From IMG/VR virus record IMGVR_UViG_3300043778_000063, positions 1 through 64,000 of that record: a DNA stretch of 64,000 nt. One strand, given 5' to 3'. This DNA comes from a virus. The translations under genes and the position numbers were made by a program. Below the pieces are notes generated by a model. That model searched no databases and was not told where the DNA came from. It was given only the letters and a program-made list of their open reading frames with translations. Positions 48,259-56,880 of this stretch are shown one piece after another; the first letter of the stretch is position 1; each line of letters begins with the position of its first letter.

Positions 48259-49731
48259 TCACACCAGCCCTGAATTTGCCGGAGACGTGATCGCCGAGCG
48301 CTTCATCGCCGGGCCGATCTCGCGCGCGATCCCGTCGGCATCGGTCGCGTTTGGCGCGTTGATGTGCATATTGTTGATATTGACCTCGGACGTGGATGTC
48401 GACGTGATGGTCGAGCCGCCGCCACGCGCTGCGGCCGCACCGCGGGCGCCCTGACTCGTCCCCTCGGCGCGGCGGATCGCATCGATCAGCCTGGGGTCCT
48501 GATTGTTGACGATGTCTGCGCCCCTGATCCCTAGAGTGCCGCCAACGGTCCCCTCCCATGCCTGACTGCCCTCAGCGTACCGGGCTGCGAACTGATCCAA
48601 CGTGAGGCCGCTATAGGACGTGCCGGTGACCAGCGCGACCTGGGCGGCGCCGCCGAGAGATGGCGTCGGAAAGATCGCAAAGCCGCGCTCATCCTGGCCT
48701 GTGGCGCCATGCGCCTGGGCGAAGGCGCCAAACTTGATGTTGCCAGGGTTGTTGTTGCGGTCACCGCGAGTCGTGCCGCCCGCTGGCGCGCCGCCGCCCG
48801 CCGCTCCGAACCGATCGTTGAACGATGCCCCTTCCCCTGATGATGATACGGCGGCTGGCGCCGGCGTGCGGCCAAGGAGCTTCCCCAGCCAACTGTCCGG
48901 CGAAATGAAGATGCCCCTGCTCAGTTCCTGGATGATCTGCTTCGTGCGATCGAGGAACTGAACTAGCGACGGCGTCAGTTTCACGACCAGCACGCGCTCA
49001 AGGCCCTCGGCCGAGATCGATAATTGGTTCAGGCTCTCCTGATATGCGATCGCCTCCGCCGCGCTTTCCTTCGTCGCGGTACCGGCCGCCTTGGCCGCAG
49101 CCTCCAACTTCTGAAGGTTGGAGAGCATCACGTTGATCATGTTCTGATTCATGCCGGGGACCCAAGACATTTCTGTCGCCGCCATACTCGGCGACATTCG
49201 ACCAGCGCTGATCTGTTCGGTGAAATAAGCCTGAAGTTGACGAAGAATCTGATCTGCGTTTTTTCCTTGCAATCCTCCTATTTGATTCAGCAGAAAACCA
49301 AACTTATTATCAACCATGCCATTCCCGACCACGACATTATTAATTGCCCCTTGCAGCGCCGACATCGTTGCCGTCGCTTCTTCGGCCGATCCACCGACCT
49401 GACGGATCATTCCCTGCCAGGTCGACAGGTTCTCGACGTTCGTGCCGATCGTCTTCGCCCACCGCCCAGTCGCGGCGTCCATATTGTTGAGGTGGTTGAT
49501 GATCGCGAGGCCTTCATACCCACCGATCGCGCCCGCCGCGCCGAGGAGCCCCTTTTTGATGGCCCCAAAGATCTCGGTGAATTTCAGGCCCTGCGCGTCG
49601 ATGTCCTTGCCGAATTCCTCGGCGCCATCGCGCGTTTTCTTGAACGCGGCGAGAGCATCCCGCTGACCCTCAGTGAATTTCCTCGGGTCGATTCCTAGTT
49701 CAATAATCAATTCATCAATAACGGTCATCAT
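48259..49731 (-). CDS. Tape measure protein with C-terminal lysin-like domain
   Basis: 490 residues. Helical first two thirds with a small hydrophobic segment (IKKGLLGAAGAIGGYEGLAI), then a globular domain from about residue 325: TRGDRNNNPGNIKFGAFAQA, RGFAIFPTPSLGGAAQVAL and DQFAARYAEGSQAWEGTVGG, which looks like a murein-acting domain (NNNPGNI type). Tape length sets tail length; 490 residues suggest a fairly short tail. Ends with a Ser/Thr-rich and helical tail. Confidence 0.85.
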   Translation of the reverse strand: MMTVIDELIIELGIDPRKFTEGQRDALAAFKKTRDGAEEFGKDIDAQGLKFTEIFGAIKKGLLGAAGAIGGYEGLAIINHLNNMDAATGRWAKTIGTNVENLSTWQGMIRQVGGSAEEATATMSALQGAINNVVVGNGMVDNKFGFLLNQIGGLQGKNADQILRQLQAYFTEQISAGRMSPSMAATEMSWVPGMNQNMINVMLSNLQKLEAAAKAAGTATKESAAEAIAYQESLNQLSISAEGLERVLVVKLTPSLVQFLDRTKQIIQELSRGIFISPDSWLGKLLGRTPAPAAVSSSGEGASFNDRFGAAGGGAPAGGTTRGDRNNNPGNIKFGAFAQAHGATGQDERGFAIFPTPSLGGAAQVALVTGTSYSGLTLDQFAARYAEGSQAWEGTVGGTLGIRGADIVNNQDPRLIDAIRRAEGTSQGARGAAAARGGGSTITSTSTSEVNINNMHINAPNATDADGIAREIGPAMKRSAITSPANSGLV

Positions 49732-49952
49732 GGAGCCATGTGGTTATAGACCCATGTCTTGTCACATGGCCGCCATTCTGGAAAATAATCGTCAAGATCC
49801 GGATCCTCTGGAACAGTATTGCCGTTCTCCAATAGGAAATAATCATCTGATCCTTGATGATTCTTCCAAGCTATAAATTTGGCCATCTTCCATTGGCCGG
49901 AAACCAGAATTTCGACCGATTGTCCGTGCGTTGGTTTTGTCGTGATCATCAT
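49728..49952 (-). CDS. Small extra gene between chaperone and tape measure
   Basis: 74 residues. GQSVEILVSGQWKMAKFIAW, then DDYFLLENGNTVP and FPEWRPCDKTWVYN. Looks like a small beta protein related to 'EWRPxxDK' proteins often encoded near phage accessory genes. More A/T-rich than its neighbours. An inserted gene at this conserved junction is unusual. Confidence 0.6.
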   Translation of the reverse strand: MMITTKPTHGQSVEILVSGQWKMAKFIAWKNHQGSDDYFLLENGNTVPEDPDLDDYFPEWRPCDKTWVYNHMAP

Positions 49953-49965
49953 GTGTCTCGCTACA

Positions 49966-50603
49966 TTATTCGTATTTTCTCAACTTTTGAAGGACTCGGT
50001 CATTGTATGCGTCCACCTGAATCACCTCAAGCAGATCATACATATCACGAAGGCTGAGCGTTTGCGTCAGCGGCCCGATCAGCGATTTGTCGTGAGAAAG
50101 CAGCATGCCGATCCGCGGCGGAACGTTCACGTACTCGCGGAGGCCGGGGACTTCGTCATAATCGAGGAGATCAAGGCCGACAGAGCGTCGGCCGGCGAAA
50201 AATTTGTGTGAAGTTTTATCACCTCGCTTCTCAGCCAGAGGCGGGTTGCGACCTCCTCGATATCGTCGGGAGATGTGATCGGCTGCGAAACCTCCATGTT
50301 TTTCTTGTCCAGGATGATCCGGACGCATTCCAGCAGTTCGTTCAGCAGCGGGATCAGTTCGGCCGCTTCCATGCTGCCGCGCAAGAAGGTGTTGATCCCG
50401 AGGATCGCGATCCCCTCCATCCCGATGCCGGCCAGATCCATCGGAAGCGAGCCGGATGATTTGTTGAGCGCGAAGGTCATCCGGAGACCCCATTCCTCGG
50501 CGTGCGCGGCTGGCCACTCGGTGATGAGAAACAGCTTGCCGAGATCCCGGTTGCGGGTGCCGGGGAAACTCGGGACCGTTACCAATTGGCTCTGTCTCGC
50601 CAT
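49966..50603 (-). CDS. Tail assembly chaperone, frameshifted long form
   Basis: Predicted product of a -1 frameshift at 50199-50205. Up to that site it is identical to the short form; after it the chain continues FAGRRSVGLDLLDYDEVPGL ... PPRIGMLLSH ... LRDMYDLLEVIQVDAYNDRV, ending at 49966. The extension is protein-like and lacks its own convincing start. It corresponds to the GT-type extension that binds the tape measure protein in lambda. Confidence 0.75.
50127..50603 (-). CDS. Tail assembly chaperone, short form
   Basis: 158 residues ending in the unshifted frame. SFPGTRNRDLGKLFLITEWP, AEEWGLRMTFALN and SPDDIEEVATRLWLRSEVIK are typical of chaperones in phages with this tail type. Lies directly before the tape measure region, as in lambda gpG/gpGT. 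Confidence 0.8.
   Translation of the reverse strand: MARQSQLVTVPSFPGTRNRDLGKLFLITEWPAAHAEEWGLRMTFALNKSSGSLPMDLAGIGMEGIAILGINTFLRGSMEAAELIPLLNELLECVRIILDKKNMEVSQPITSPDDIEEVATRLWLRSEVIKLHTNFSPADALSALISSIMTKSPASAST
50199..50205 (-). other. Programmed -1 ribosomal frameshift site A_AAT_TTT
   Basis: In the chaperone frame the codons read ACA AAT TTT TCG; stepping back one base gives AAA TTT TTC and leads into the extension frame. AAATTTT fits the X_XXY_YYZ rule exactly. Confidence 0.75.
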
Positions 50604-50803
50604 CAGGACCTTCCGAGCTTGGGGTAATCGTCAGGTTGATCGGCGCCGGGCGCGCTGCGGACCTGCGGCATGTCTGCCGGCGTCAGGAACTCAACCCGGG
50701 CGATCGTCTGACCGTCGGCGGCGAACGTGACGGCCTTGACGTAGGGACATTGAATCAACGGATGATGCCACGCATCGCCGCAGCGCGGGCAAGCCTCGGT
50801 CAT
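50603..50803 (-). CDS. Small zinc-ribbon-like protein
   Basis: 66 residues from the ATG at 50803 (ATGA with the tube gene). MTEACPRCGDAWHHPLIQCP gives a CxxC-H-C pattern. A short strand domain follows. A zinc-ribbon gene between tube and chaperone is seen in related myoviruses, but its role is not known to me. Confidence 0.7.
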   Translation of the reverse strand: MTEACPRCGDAWHHPLIQCPYVKAVTFAADGQTIARVEFLTPADMPQVRSAPGADQPDDYPKLGRS

Positions 50804-51228
50804 GCCGGCGCGACCGCCATCGACTGGAAGATCATCTGGTAGCGGCGGGGCTGCATGACCTTTTTCGCCGACGGCGCCTTGTAGGAGCTCAGGAACCCTG
50901 CGTTCAGCGCGATCTTCGTCGATGTACCCGGAATTTTCACGGAGCCGAACAATTGATAGGTCGATTTGGTCGCCTGCTGCTGACCCCAGATCCGGTCGAA
51001 GATCGCGTTCGAGGCCGAATCCGCCTGCAGCACGATGTCCCACGGGATTTCGACGAAAACGAATCCGGCCGACAGAACGCCATCCACGCCCATCGTTGAT
51101 TCGATCGACTTGATCGCCGGAATGTCGAAGACGTCATCCGCCGCAAAGCCCTGGAGTTGCTGCGGCGTCGGGTAGAGCAGCGCCTGCGTCAGCGTCAGCA
51201 CGACATCGGATGCGGTGATCACGCCCAT
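50800..51228 (-). CDS. Tail tube protein
   Basis: 142 residues. ITASDVVLTLTQALLYPTPQ, then LQGFAADDVFDIPAIKSIES, MGVDGVLSAGF and SYKAPSAKKVMQPRRYQMIF follow the pattern of tube proteins that come after DUF3383 sheath genes. Polymerises into the inner tube. Confidence 0.85.
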   Translation of the reverse strand: MGVITASDVVLTLTQALLYPTPQQLQGFAADDVFDIPAIKSIESTMGVDGVLSAGFVFVEIPWDIVLQADSASNAIFDRIWGQQQATKSTYQLFGSVKIPGTSTKIALNAGFLSSYKAPSAKKVMQPRRYQMIFQSMAVAPA

Positions 51229-51240
51229 TTCAGATGCTCC

Positions 51241-53238
51241 TCATTGGATGGCGACGCTCGACAGGCTGATGCTTTGCGCTGAGCCCCTATCAAGGTACCA
51301 GAACGTGATTGCCCACGGTCCACGGTTCAGCCGAATGTTGGTCGCCTGCTGCAGGACCTGGAGGTAGTAGCCCTGAGCCTGCAGCGTGTCGGTGATGTTG
51401 AGGCTGGGATTGCCGGCGTTCGCTCCAGCCTGCGAGTTCACTGCGGCGATTTGTGCCGGAGAAATGGTGCCGGGCGCAAAGGCATTGAAATTGAGACCGG
51501 CCTGGATCGGCGAAGCCAGCGCGGCCTCGATGAGCGCCGCGCCGACCGTGTTGAACGGGATCGACAGCGAGTTGTTCATCAGGTTGAGCAGCGCGAGTTG
51601 CAGGTTGCTGTTCAGCCAGATCTGATTGACGTAACTGTCGGCCCAAAGGAATGATCCGGTGATGATCCCGCGCTGGAGCCACGTGAAATTGGCATTTCCG
51701 GAGCCGACGGCACCATAATAATTGTAGCCGTTGCCGCGGTCGCCGAGGACCTGCGGATTGCCACCGATATTGATCGCGGTCTGCCCGGATACGACATCGG
51801 AGACCAAGCCGGTCTGACTTCGGAAGGCGAAATCAGTTCGGCCATTGGTCTGGTTGAAATTGATCGACGCCGCGATTCCCATTACGAAAGCGGCTTGGTT
51901 GAGATCGGTGAGTTCGGAGATCAGGAACGTCCCGGAATCGCCATTGCCGGCTAGAATCTGCCCGAGCGTTTCCGATTGCGGCGGGTTCGACCGCACCAAC
52001 ACGTCGGTGTCGCCCGGCACGTACATGTAGCGGTTCGGGAACGTGTTTTTCCAAGCGGCAAAGGCTTGCTTGAGCGTGTTTCCGACGCCGCCATCCGGAT
52101 CCACCGTGGTCGTATAGGTGGCCCAGTTGGTGGTGATCGCGACCACGGCGTTCATGACACTAGCCGGCGTCGCCGCCGCGGCACCCTGCGAGAGGAACGC
52201 GCCGGTCGCCGAGGTCAGCAGCAGCGAGGCCGCCAGCGTCCCGGTGGCGAATGCCGAGGTCGAGGCGGCTCCGGTGATCCCCGAGGTGATCACGAACGCC
52301 CCGGACTGGGAATCGAACGTCACCAGGGGAGCAGTCGCGATCGCCGTCATGGCCTCGCTGGCGACCTGCTGTTGCGCACCGCTGAGCCGATAGGTTCCGA
52401 CGCCGCCTGCGGGCCCGGTGAGTTGCGCGGTGATCGTCGGCGCGCCCGTGACCCCGGCGCCGACCACGGTCTGGCCGACCACCAGCGACACGACGGATTC
52501 CACCGTGACATTGAGGACCGTGCTCGAGCCGACGCACGCCGCACCGGAGGCAGTGCCGCTCAGGCTGGTGACGTAGACGCCAGCCCCGCCCGTGGTCCCG
52601 GAGGTCTGGGAAACGATCGTGGTGTTCGCCGCGACGCCGGTTCCGGTGACGGTGTCGCCGATCGAAATCAGCCCGGTGACGGCCGTCGTCGTCATGTTGG
52701 TGCCGGCCTGTGTCGCCGTGAAGGTGGCGCCGATGGCCGCGGTAAAGGAGGCCTCCGTCGGATCGGTAAATGCCGCCTGGATCGCGGCAGCAGCGGCCGA
52801 GAAGCTGTTCGATGAGGCCAAACTGATCGACGCGATCGCGTGCGCGTAGCCGTCCATGACGATGTTGAGGGAACCGTTCAGGGCTTGCAGTTGCGCCAGC
52901 GTCAGGGCCGCACCGGCGTTGCCGCCCCACAGATACGCCGCGACGGCGGCGGCATTGTACTGCGCGAACAGCAGCGCGCCCGGCAGCGAATTGGAGTTGG
53001 TGAACCCGCCGAAATAGCCGGTCCCCTTGCCGCCGCCGCCGCCGGCCATCAGGGCTTCCTGGGAGGACGAGCCGAAGAACGCCGCGACCGCCGTGGCGCT
53101 CGCGAAGCTATAGACGGCCCCTAGAGGAACCCGGTTGCTGCCGGTCAGGATCAGGCCATTGAGACTGACGGCCTGGCCGACGGTCGAGAGGACGGATGGG
53201 ACGACGTTTACGAAGAGACTCGCAGGAATCGTCGTCAT
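51241..53238 (-). CDS. Tail sheath protein (DUF3383) with two inserted beta modules
   Basis: 665 residues, about 130 more than expected. The DUF3383 core opens SLFVNVVPSVLSTVGQAVSL, has FASATAVAAFFGSSSQEAL and YFGGFTNSNSLPGALLFAQY, and resumes after the insert with DVLVRSNPPQSETLGQILAG, NFTWLQRGIITGSFLWADSY and LNRGPWAITFWYLDRGSAQS. Residues ~166-233 and 234-299 are two copies of the shared module, placed in the variable region where sheaths show surface insertions. Contracts around the tube at infection. Confidence 0.9.
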   Translation of the reverse strand: MTTIPASLFVNVVPSVLSTVGQAVSLNGLILTGSNRVPLGAVYSFASATAVAAFFGSSSQEALMAGGGGGKGTGYFGGFTNSNSLPGALLFAQYNAAAVAAYLWGGNAGAALTLAQLQALNGSLNIVMDGYAHAIASISLASSNSFSAAAAAIQAAFTDPTEASFTAAIGATFTATQAGTNMTTTAVTGLISIGDTVTGTGVAANTTIVSQTSGTTGGAGVYVTSLSGTASGAACVGSSTVLNVTVESVVSLVVGQTVVGAGVTGAPTITAQLTGPAGGVGTYRLSGAQQQVASEAMTAIATAPLVTFDSQSGAFVITSGITGAASTSAFATGTLAASLLLTSATGAFLSQGAAAATPASVMNAVVAITTNWATYTTTVDPDGGVGNTLKQAFAAWKNTFPNRYMYVPGDTDVLVRSNPPQSETLGQILAGNGDSGTFLISELTDLNQAAFVMGIAASINFNQTNGRTDFAFRSQTGLVSDVVSGQTAINIGGNPQVLGDRGNGYNYYGAVGSGNANFTWLQRGIITGSFLWADSYVNQIWLNSNLQLALLNLMNNSLSIPFNTVGAALIEAALASPIQAGLNFNAFAPGTISPAQIAAVNSQAGANAGNPSLNITDTLQAQGYYLQVLQQATNIRLNRGPWAITFWYLDRGSAQSISLSSVAIQ
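52342..52743 (-). repeat. Two beta modules inside the sheath
   Basis: Copy 1 (52540-52743): AGTNMTTTAVTGLISIGDTV and [16 protein letters not shown]. Copy 2 (52342-52539): LVVGQTVVGAGVTGAPTITA and GPAGGVGTYRLSGAQQ. Confidence 0.85.
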
Positions 53239-53317
53239 TTTCGGGATCTCCGGGCGATAGTTCCCAATTCAGGTGCTGCGAGCGATAACACGATATGCCA
53301 GAATCCACAATTACGGA

Positions 53318-54067
53318 CTACGGAAGCGGATATTTCGCATCCACACTCACCGGGGTAAGGACGGCGCTGTCGGCGAAGGTTTGTGGGACAGAAATGACGA
53401 TATTCGACTGTAAAATGCATTCCGAGACCCAACGCCACTCGATTTGCGATTCCTCATTCAGGAACGGCATCTGGCGCGCATCATCGGCGTAGAGTGGCGC
53501 CACGCCGTAATAGGGCGATTGTCCCTGAAATTGCAGCACGGCGAATTCATCCCGGAACAGGGCGCTCACGGTCGCCGCCATATCGCCGGCCGAACTCAAA
53601 TCAGCACTATGGAAATCGAGTTGGATCGTGTGCTTGGTCGGCATCATGATTTGCTTGGTGCCGGTCGAGATGGTCAGCGGCCCAACGGTCTGGGGTGGGG
53701 ATACCGTATAGGTCCCGATCTGGCCAGTTCCGGTCAGGATCGCGCTCACCGAGGTCCCGGCCGTGATCCCGACGCCGAAGATGGTGCCGCCGACCCCGAT
53801 CTGCGCGTTCGGAAACTTGGGATTCACTGCGGTGATCGTCAAAGTCGTTCCGGCGATCGACCCCGTGAACACGCCATCGGCGTAGCCATCGACGTTCGTC
53901 TCAAGCCGCTCCTGGCGGATCTGCGTCATCACGACAAAATCGACCCCGGCAGGCTCAGGCACCCGGTTCTGCTGCGCTGGAACCACCACGACACCGGCCG
54001 GCAGGACCGATAGCAAAAAGCTCCGGAGTTGCGCGAAGACGTTCGACTGGGTTGGCGATGGTGTCAT
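53318..54067 (-). CDS. Tail terminator/connector protein (LIC_12616-like) with one inserted module
   Basis: 249 residues. Core: [39 protein letters not shown], then after the insert [31 protein letters not shown] and [23 protein letters not shown]. This pattern fits the small protein placed just before the sheath in related myoviruses. Residues ~66-136 are a copy of the shared module between two core strands. Confidence 0.8.
   Translation of the reverse strand: MTPSPTQSNVFAQLRSFLLSVLPAGVVVVPAQQNRVPEPAGVDFVVMTQIRQERLETNVDGYADGVFTGSIAGTTLTITAVNPKFPNAQIGVGGTIFGVGITAGTSVSAILTGTGQIGTYTVSPPQTVGPLTISTGTKQIMMPTKHTIQLDFHSADLSSAGDMAATVSALFRDEFAVLQFQGQSPYYGVAPLYADDARQMPFLNEESQIEWRWVSECILQSNIVISVPQTFADSAVLTPVSVDAKYPLP
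53660..53872 (-). repeat. Beta module inside the tail terminator
   Basis: Contains [40 protein letters not shown] and [12 protein letters not shown]. Confidence 0.85.
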
Positions 54068-54108
54068 TTCTATCTTGGATAGGAGGAAGCGAGCATTTCA
54101 TTCCTGGG

Positions 54109-55428
54109 TCATGGACCAAATCCAGACGCAAATCCAGACGGGACAGGCTGTGTCAACTGAGAGGCCGAAAAGTTTGACGTTAGTTGGTCGCCCGTGGCCT
54201 CAATCATAGCTATCGGATATCGCTTTCCGGTACCTAGCGGACCCGTGCTTACTCCGCCAACTCCAGTGGACGGGTTAGCTGATCCGTTACCGTTCCAAGA
54301 TTGCGCCACGCCTGATCTAACTCGCCGAAACCAAGCCAAGTTAGCCGTAAAATCCTGACATTCCTGTATGATGTCGCCACCTGTCCACGTCGCCGCCGCT
54401 GCTAATGTCGTTCCGTTTATTTCTATCGCGCCAGTGTCGAAGTATCCGATGCTGTTATTGTCTCCGGTCCCTGGCTGGAACGCGCCATTGTATTCGTTGG
54501 CGGTATTGACCAATCCGACAATTAGAAGATTGTTGAAGGCGTCTGCCGAGATTTCCCAACAGTACTTTCCAGACGAGACGCCTGGGAACCCTCGCACTTG
54601 ACGATTTCCAAAACCGGATAAATTAGTGATAGTTCGATTGCCATTCGAAAGCACACCCGATGATGCGATATCGATCGGACTGAATGTCAAAGGCGCCTGA
54701 ATTTGGGTTCCAGGGTGCTTCATGACGCTGACTATTTGAGGCTCGGCAATCGTTGCTAAGGTATAATACCCGAGCGCCGTGAGGTGCACACAGTCCGATT
54801 GATAGTAGGTTGCGTTGCAAGCGCCAGCTTGCGTGGAAAACGCAGGGTTGGCAAAAAAATCCACGAGTGCGTCGGCACTAAGATCCGAGTTCCAATACGA
54901 TCTGATAAGCCCATTTAGGCTTATGATCGTCGGCATTTCCTGCGTCGTATCGTTGGAGTTATTTCTTGCAATCAAAGTGGCGATAGTTACACGCTGAAAT
55001 CCCGCCGCCCGCGCATCTGCGATAATGCTACGTAAGGTCACGTAGATCGCTGAGGCGCTGGTACCGCTGTTGACATCATTTGTCCCGGCGAACAGAATTT
55101 CAACATTAAGCGCCTTCGTCGCATCGAAATCGGAGACGTATTGCGATGGATAATTGGCTAAAATAGTCGCTGCGGTGATCCCGCTCACGCCATGGTTGAG
55201 CGTCGTGTAGGCGGGACCGTGAGGCAACAGGAACGAGACTTGATCTGGGTAATCGAATGGCGGCGAAACGAATAAACCCGCCGTTAAGCTGTCACCCACG
55301 TAAGTCAGTTTGACGCTCGATGGAAGCCCCGATCCACTCATGATAAGCAGACGACAGGCCCCGGTGCAGGCTCTGGTCTCCGACAGGAACGCCAGAGTTA
55401 CAAATAGGGCGATCAGAATTTTCCTCAT
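54109..55428 (-). CDS. Secreted SGNH/GDSL hydrolase with SPRY-like C-terminus
   Basis: 439 residues. Hydrophobic signal (MRKILIALFVTLAFLSETRA). SGNH blocks are complete: LTYVGDSLTAG (Ser47), NHGVSGITA (Gly83), FAGTNDVNS (Asn117) and SDCVHLTALGY (Asp212, His215). Residues ~275-400 form a SPRY-like beta sandwich (GKYCWEISADAFNNLLIVGL, IGYFDTGAIEINGTTLA, IIQECQDFTANLAWFRR). Probably an O-acetyl esterase acting on capsule or lipopolysaccharide, with the SPRY part for attachment or binding. More A/T-rich than flanking head and tail genes. Confidence 0.88.
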   Translation of the reverse strand: MRKILIALFVTLAFLSETRACTGACRLLIMSGSGLPSSVKLTYVGDSLTAGLFVSPPFDYPDQVSFLLPHGPAYTTLNHGVSGITAATILANYPSQYVSDFDATKALNVEILFAGTNDVNSGTSASAIYVTLRSIIADARAAGFQRVTIATLIARNNSNDTTQEMPTIISLNGLIRSYWNSDLSADALVDFFANPAFSTQAGACNATYYQSDCVHLTALGYYTLATIAEPQIVSVMKHPGTQIQAPLTFSPIDIASSGVLSNGNRTITNLSGFGNRQVRGFPGVSSGKYCWEISADAFNNLLIVGLVNTANEYNGAFQPGTGDNNSIGYFDTGAIEINGTTLAAAATWTGGDIIQECQDFTANLAWFRRVRSGVAQSWNGNGSANPSTGVGGVSTGPLGTGKRYPIAMIEATGDQLTSNFSASQLTQPVPSGFASGFGP

Positions 55429-56276
55429 GGATCGCTCACATAGGGAGGTCGGTTTTTATATGGATTGTTCGCCGGAAGATTTGACCCGTTTTTCCCGTCA
55501 TACCAACTTTCCCACCCCTCCAGTTTAGCAACCTCGCTAGCCGTCAGAACCCTGTTGAAACAAAATGCTTGTTGGATGACGCCCGTGAATGGCGAGCCAC
55601 CATTCGAGTTTGCCCCGATAGCACCTCCGGCAGTTCCGGTGGCTGGCGTGCTCAGCGTTGCTGTTTGGGTGACCCCGTCTGCAGTGACGGATGCGGCCGT
55701 TCCATTCTGATTCCACACGATCATTCGATCAACCGAACTCCACCCGAAGGTTGTGAAAAAATCGCTCGTAAAGAGGCCGGCGTCGATCGTGCTGCCTGAA
55801 ACACGAAGCATTCTCCAACTAAGATTTGATCCATTGTAACCGTATCCAAACACGCCGACTGTGTTTGTCGTGGCATATGCTGCCAGAGCCAGCGATCCGG
55901 GGGACGCGCCGGAAGGAAACCCAGTTTGCGCAAACGAGAGAAATTGGCTCCCGTTGAAAGTAAGACCAGGTTTTCCGTTCCTGGCGGTAGTGCTATAACC
56001 GGGCTGAGCAGATCCAGTTACTTGCGTTGCCGCAATGCCAGATGCCTTATCAGACCATGATGAAACTGTCGTGCTGTTGAATATTATGCTTGGAAAATTC
56101 TGCGCGTCCCACCACGCTACGAGGGACGACCCAATGTTCAGCGGTGTCCACAGTTTATTGCCACTCATCAGCAACAACCGCCGCCCACTCTGCGCATCCG
56201 CCGATCCGAACCCAAGCGCCAGCAGCTCGGATACCGCCAGTGCGGCTACGACAGTGATGGAAGACCGCCGGCGCAT
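55425..56276 (-). CDS. Secreted LamG-like protein
   Basis: 283 residues from the ATG at 56276. Signal MRRRSSITVVAALAVSELLA. The body is a concanavalin-like sandwich: VAWWDAQNFPSIIFNSTTVS SWSD, KPGLTFNGSQFLSFAQ, VDRMIVWNQNGTAASVTADG and GVIQQAFCFNRVLTASEVAK LEGW. This fold is common in phage adhesins. Begins RLLLMSGNKLWTP after the signal, like the next gene (RLLIMSGSGLP), so the two share an N-terminal segment. Confidence 0.75.
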   Translation of the reverse strand: MRRRSSITVVAALAVSELLALGFGSADAQSGRRLLLMSGNKLWTPLNIGSSLVAWWDAQNFPSIIFNSTTVSSWSDKASGIAATQVTGSAQPGYSTTARNGKPGLTFNGSQFLSFAQTGFPSGASPGSLALAAYATTNTVGVFGYGYNGSNLSWRMLRVSGSTIDAGLFTSDFFTTFGWSSVDRMIVWNQNGTAASVTADGVTQTATLSTPATGTAGGAIGANSNGGSPFTGVIQQAFCFNRVLTASEVAKLEGWESWYDGKNGSNLPANNPYKNRPPYVSDP

Positions 56277-56277
56277 C

Positions 56278-56880
56278 TCAATTCTCTTTGTAGGTTCGCA
56301 GGAAATACGAATGCTTTTCGCTGGCGATCGGCGTGTAGGCGCCGATCTCTTCCATGGCATAGATGGTCGCTTGCGGTTCTTGCGATGGAATCGGCTGCAT
56401 GGTCGTCAGCATCAGACTCGAGCCGGAGCATTCCGAGAAATATTGCGCGGTGGCATCGTTCGTCGGCTGCCACGCCGAGCAGGTAAGATTCCCAAGATAG
56501 ATGTTGGCGGCGAGGTCGGCGGCGTAGGGGCCCACGTAGGCGCTACCATCGACGAGGCCTGTCGTGGTCGGCTTGGCAGAATAGAGCCACAACGTCGACG
56601 TCCCCGGCTTGTTGGTGCCGTTCGAATAGATGAGCGCCTTGATCGTGAGCGCCTGACCGGCGGGAACGCTGTTGAGAACGATCGGCGACGCCACGGCGCT
56701 GCCACTATTGTTCAGCGCGAATAGTTGATTCCCCGTGTATGGAGTCGTCCCGGCGAAGTGCGTCGTGCTCCCGAGCCCATTGTAGGCGGTCTGGGAAAAC
56801 GCTGCCGAGGCGAACATGATCAGCCCGAGGACGACGTAGGCGACGGTCAGCCACGTTTTCAACGTTGATTTCGGTTTCAT
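56278..56880 (-). CDS. Secreted hypothetical protein
   Basis: 200 residues from the ATG at 56880 (ATGA with the homing-nuclease gene). Signal/anchor LTVAYVVLGLIMFASAAFS, mature part beta-rich (ALTIKALIYSNGTNKPGTST LWLYSAKPTT). May be a small adhesin partner of the two genes after it. No family recognised. Confidence 0.6.
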   Translation of the reverse strand: MKPKSTLKTWLTVAYVVLGLIMFASAAFSQTAYNGLGSTTHFAGTTPYTGNQLFALNNSGSAVASPIVLNSVPAGQALTIKALIYSNGTNKPGTSTLWLYSAKPTTTGLVDGSAYVGPYAADLAANIYLGNLTCSAWQPTNDATAQYFSECSGSSLMLTTMQPIPSQEPQATIYAMEEIGAYTPIASEKHSYFLRTYKEN

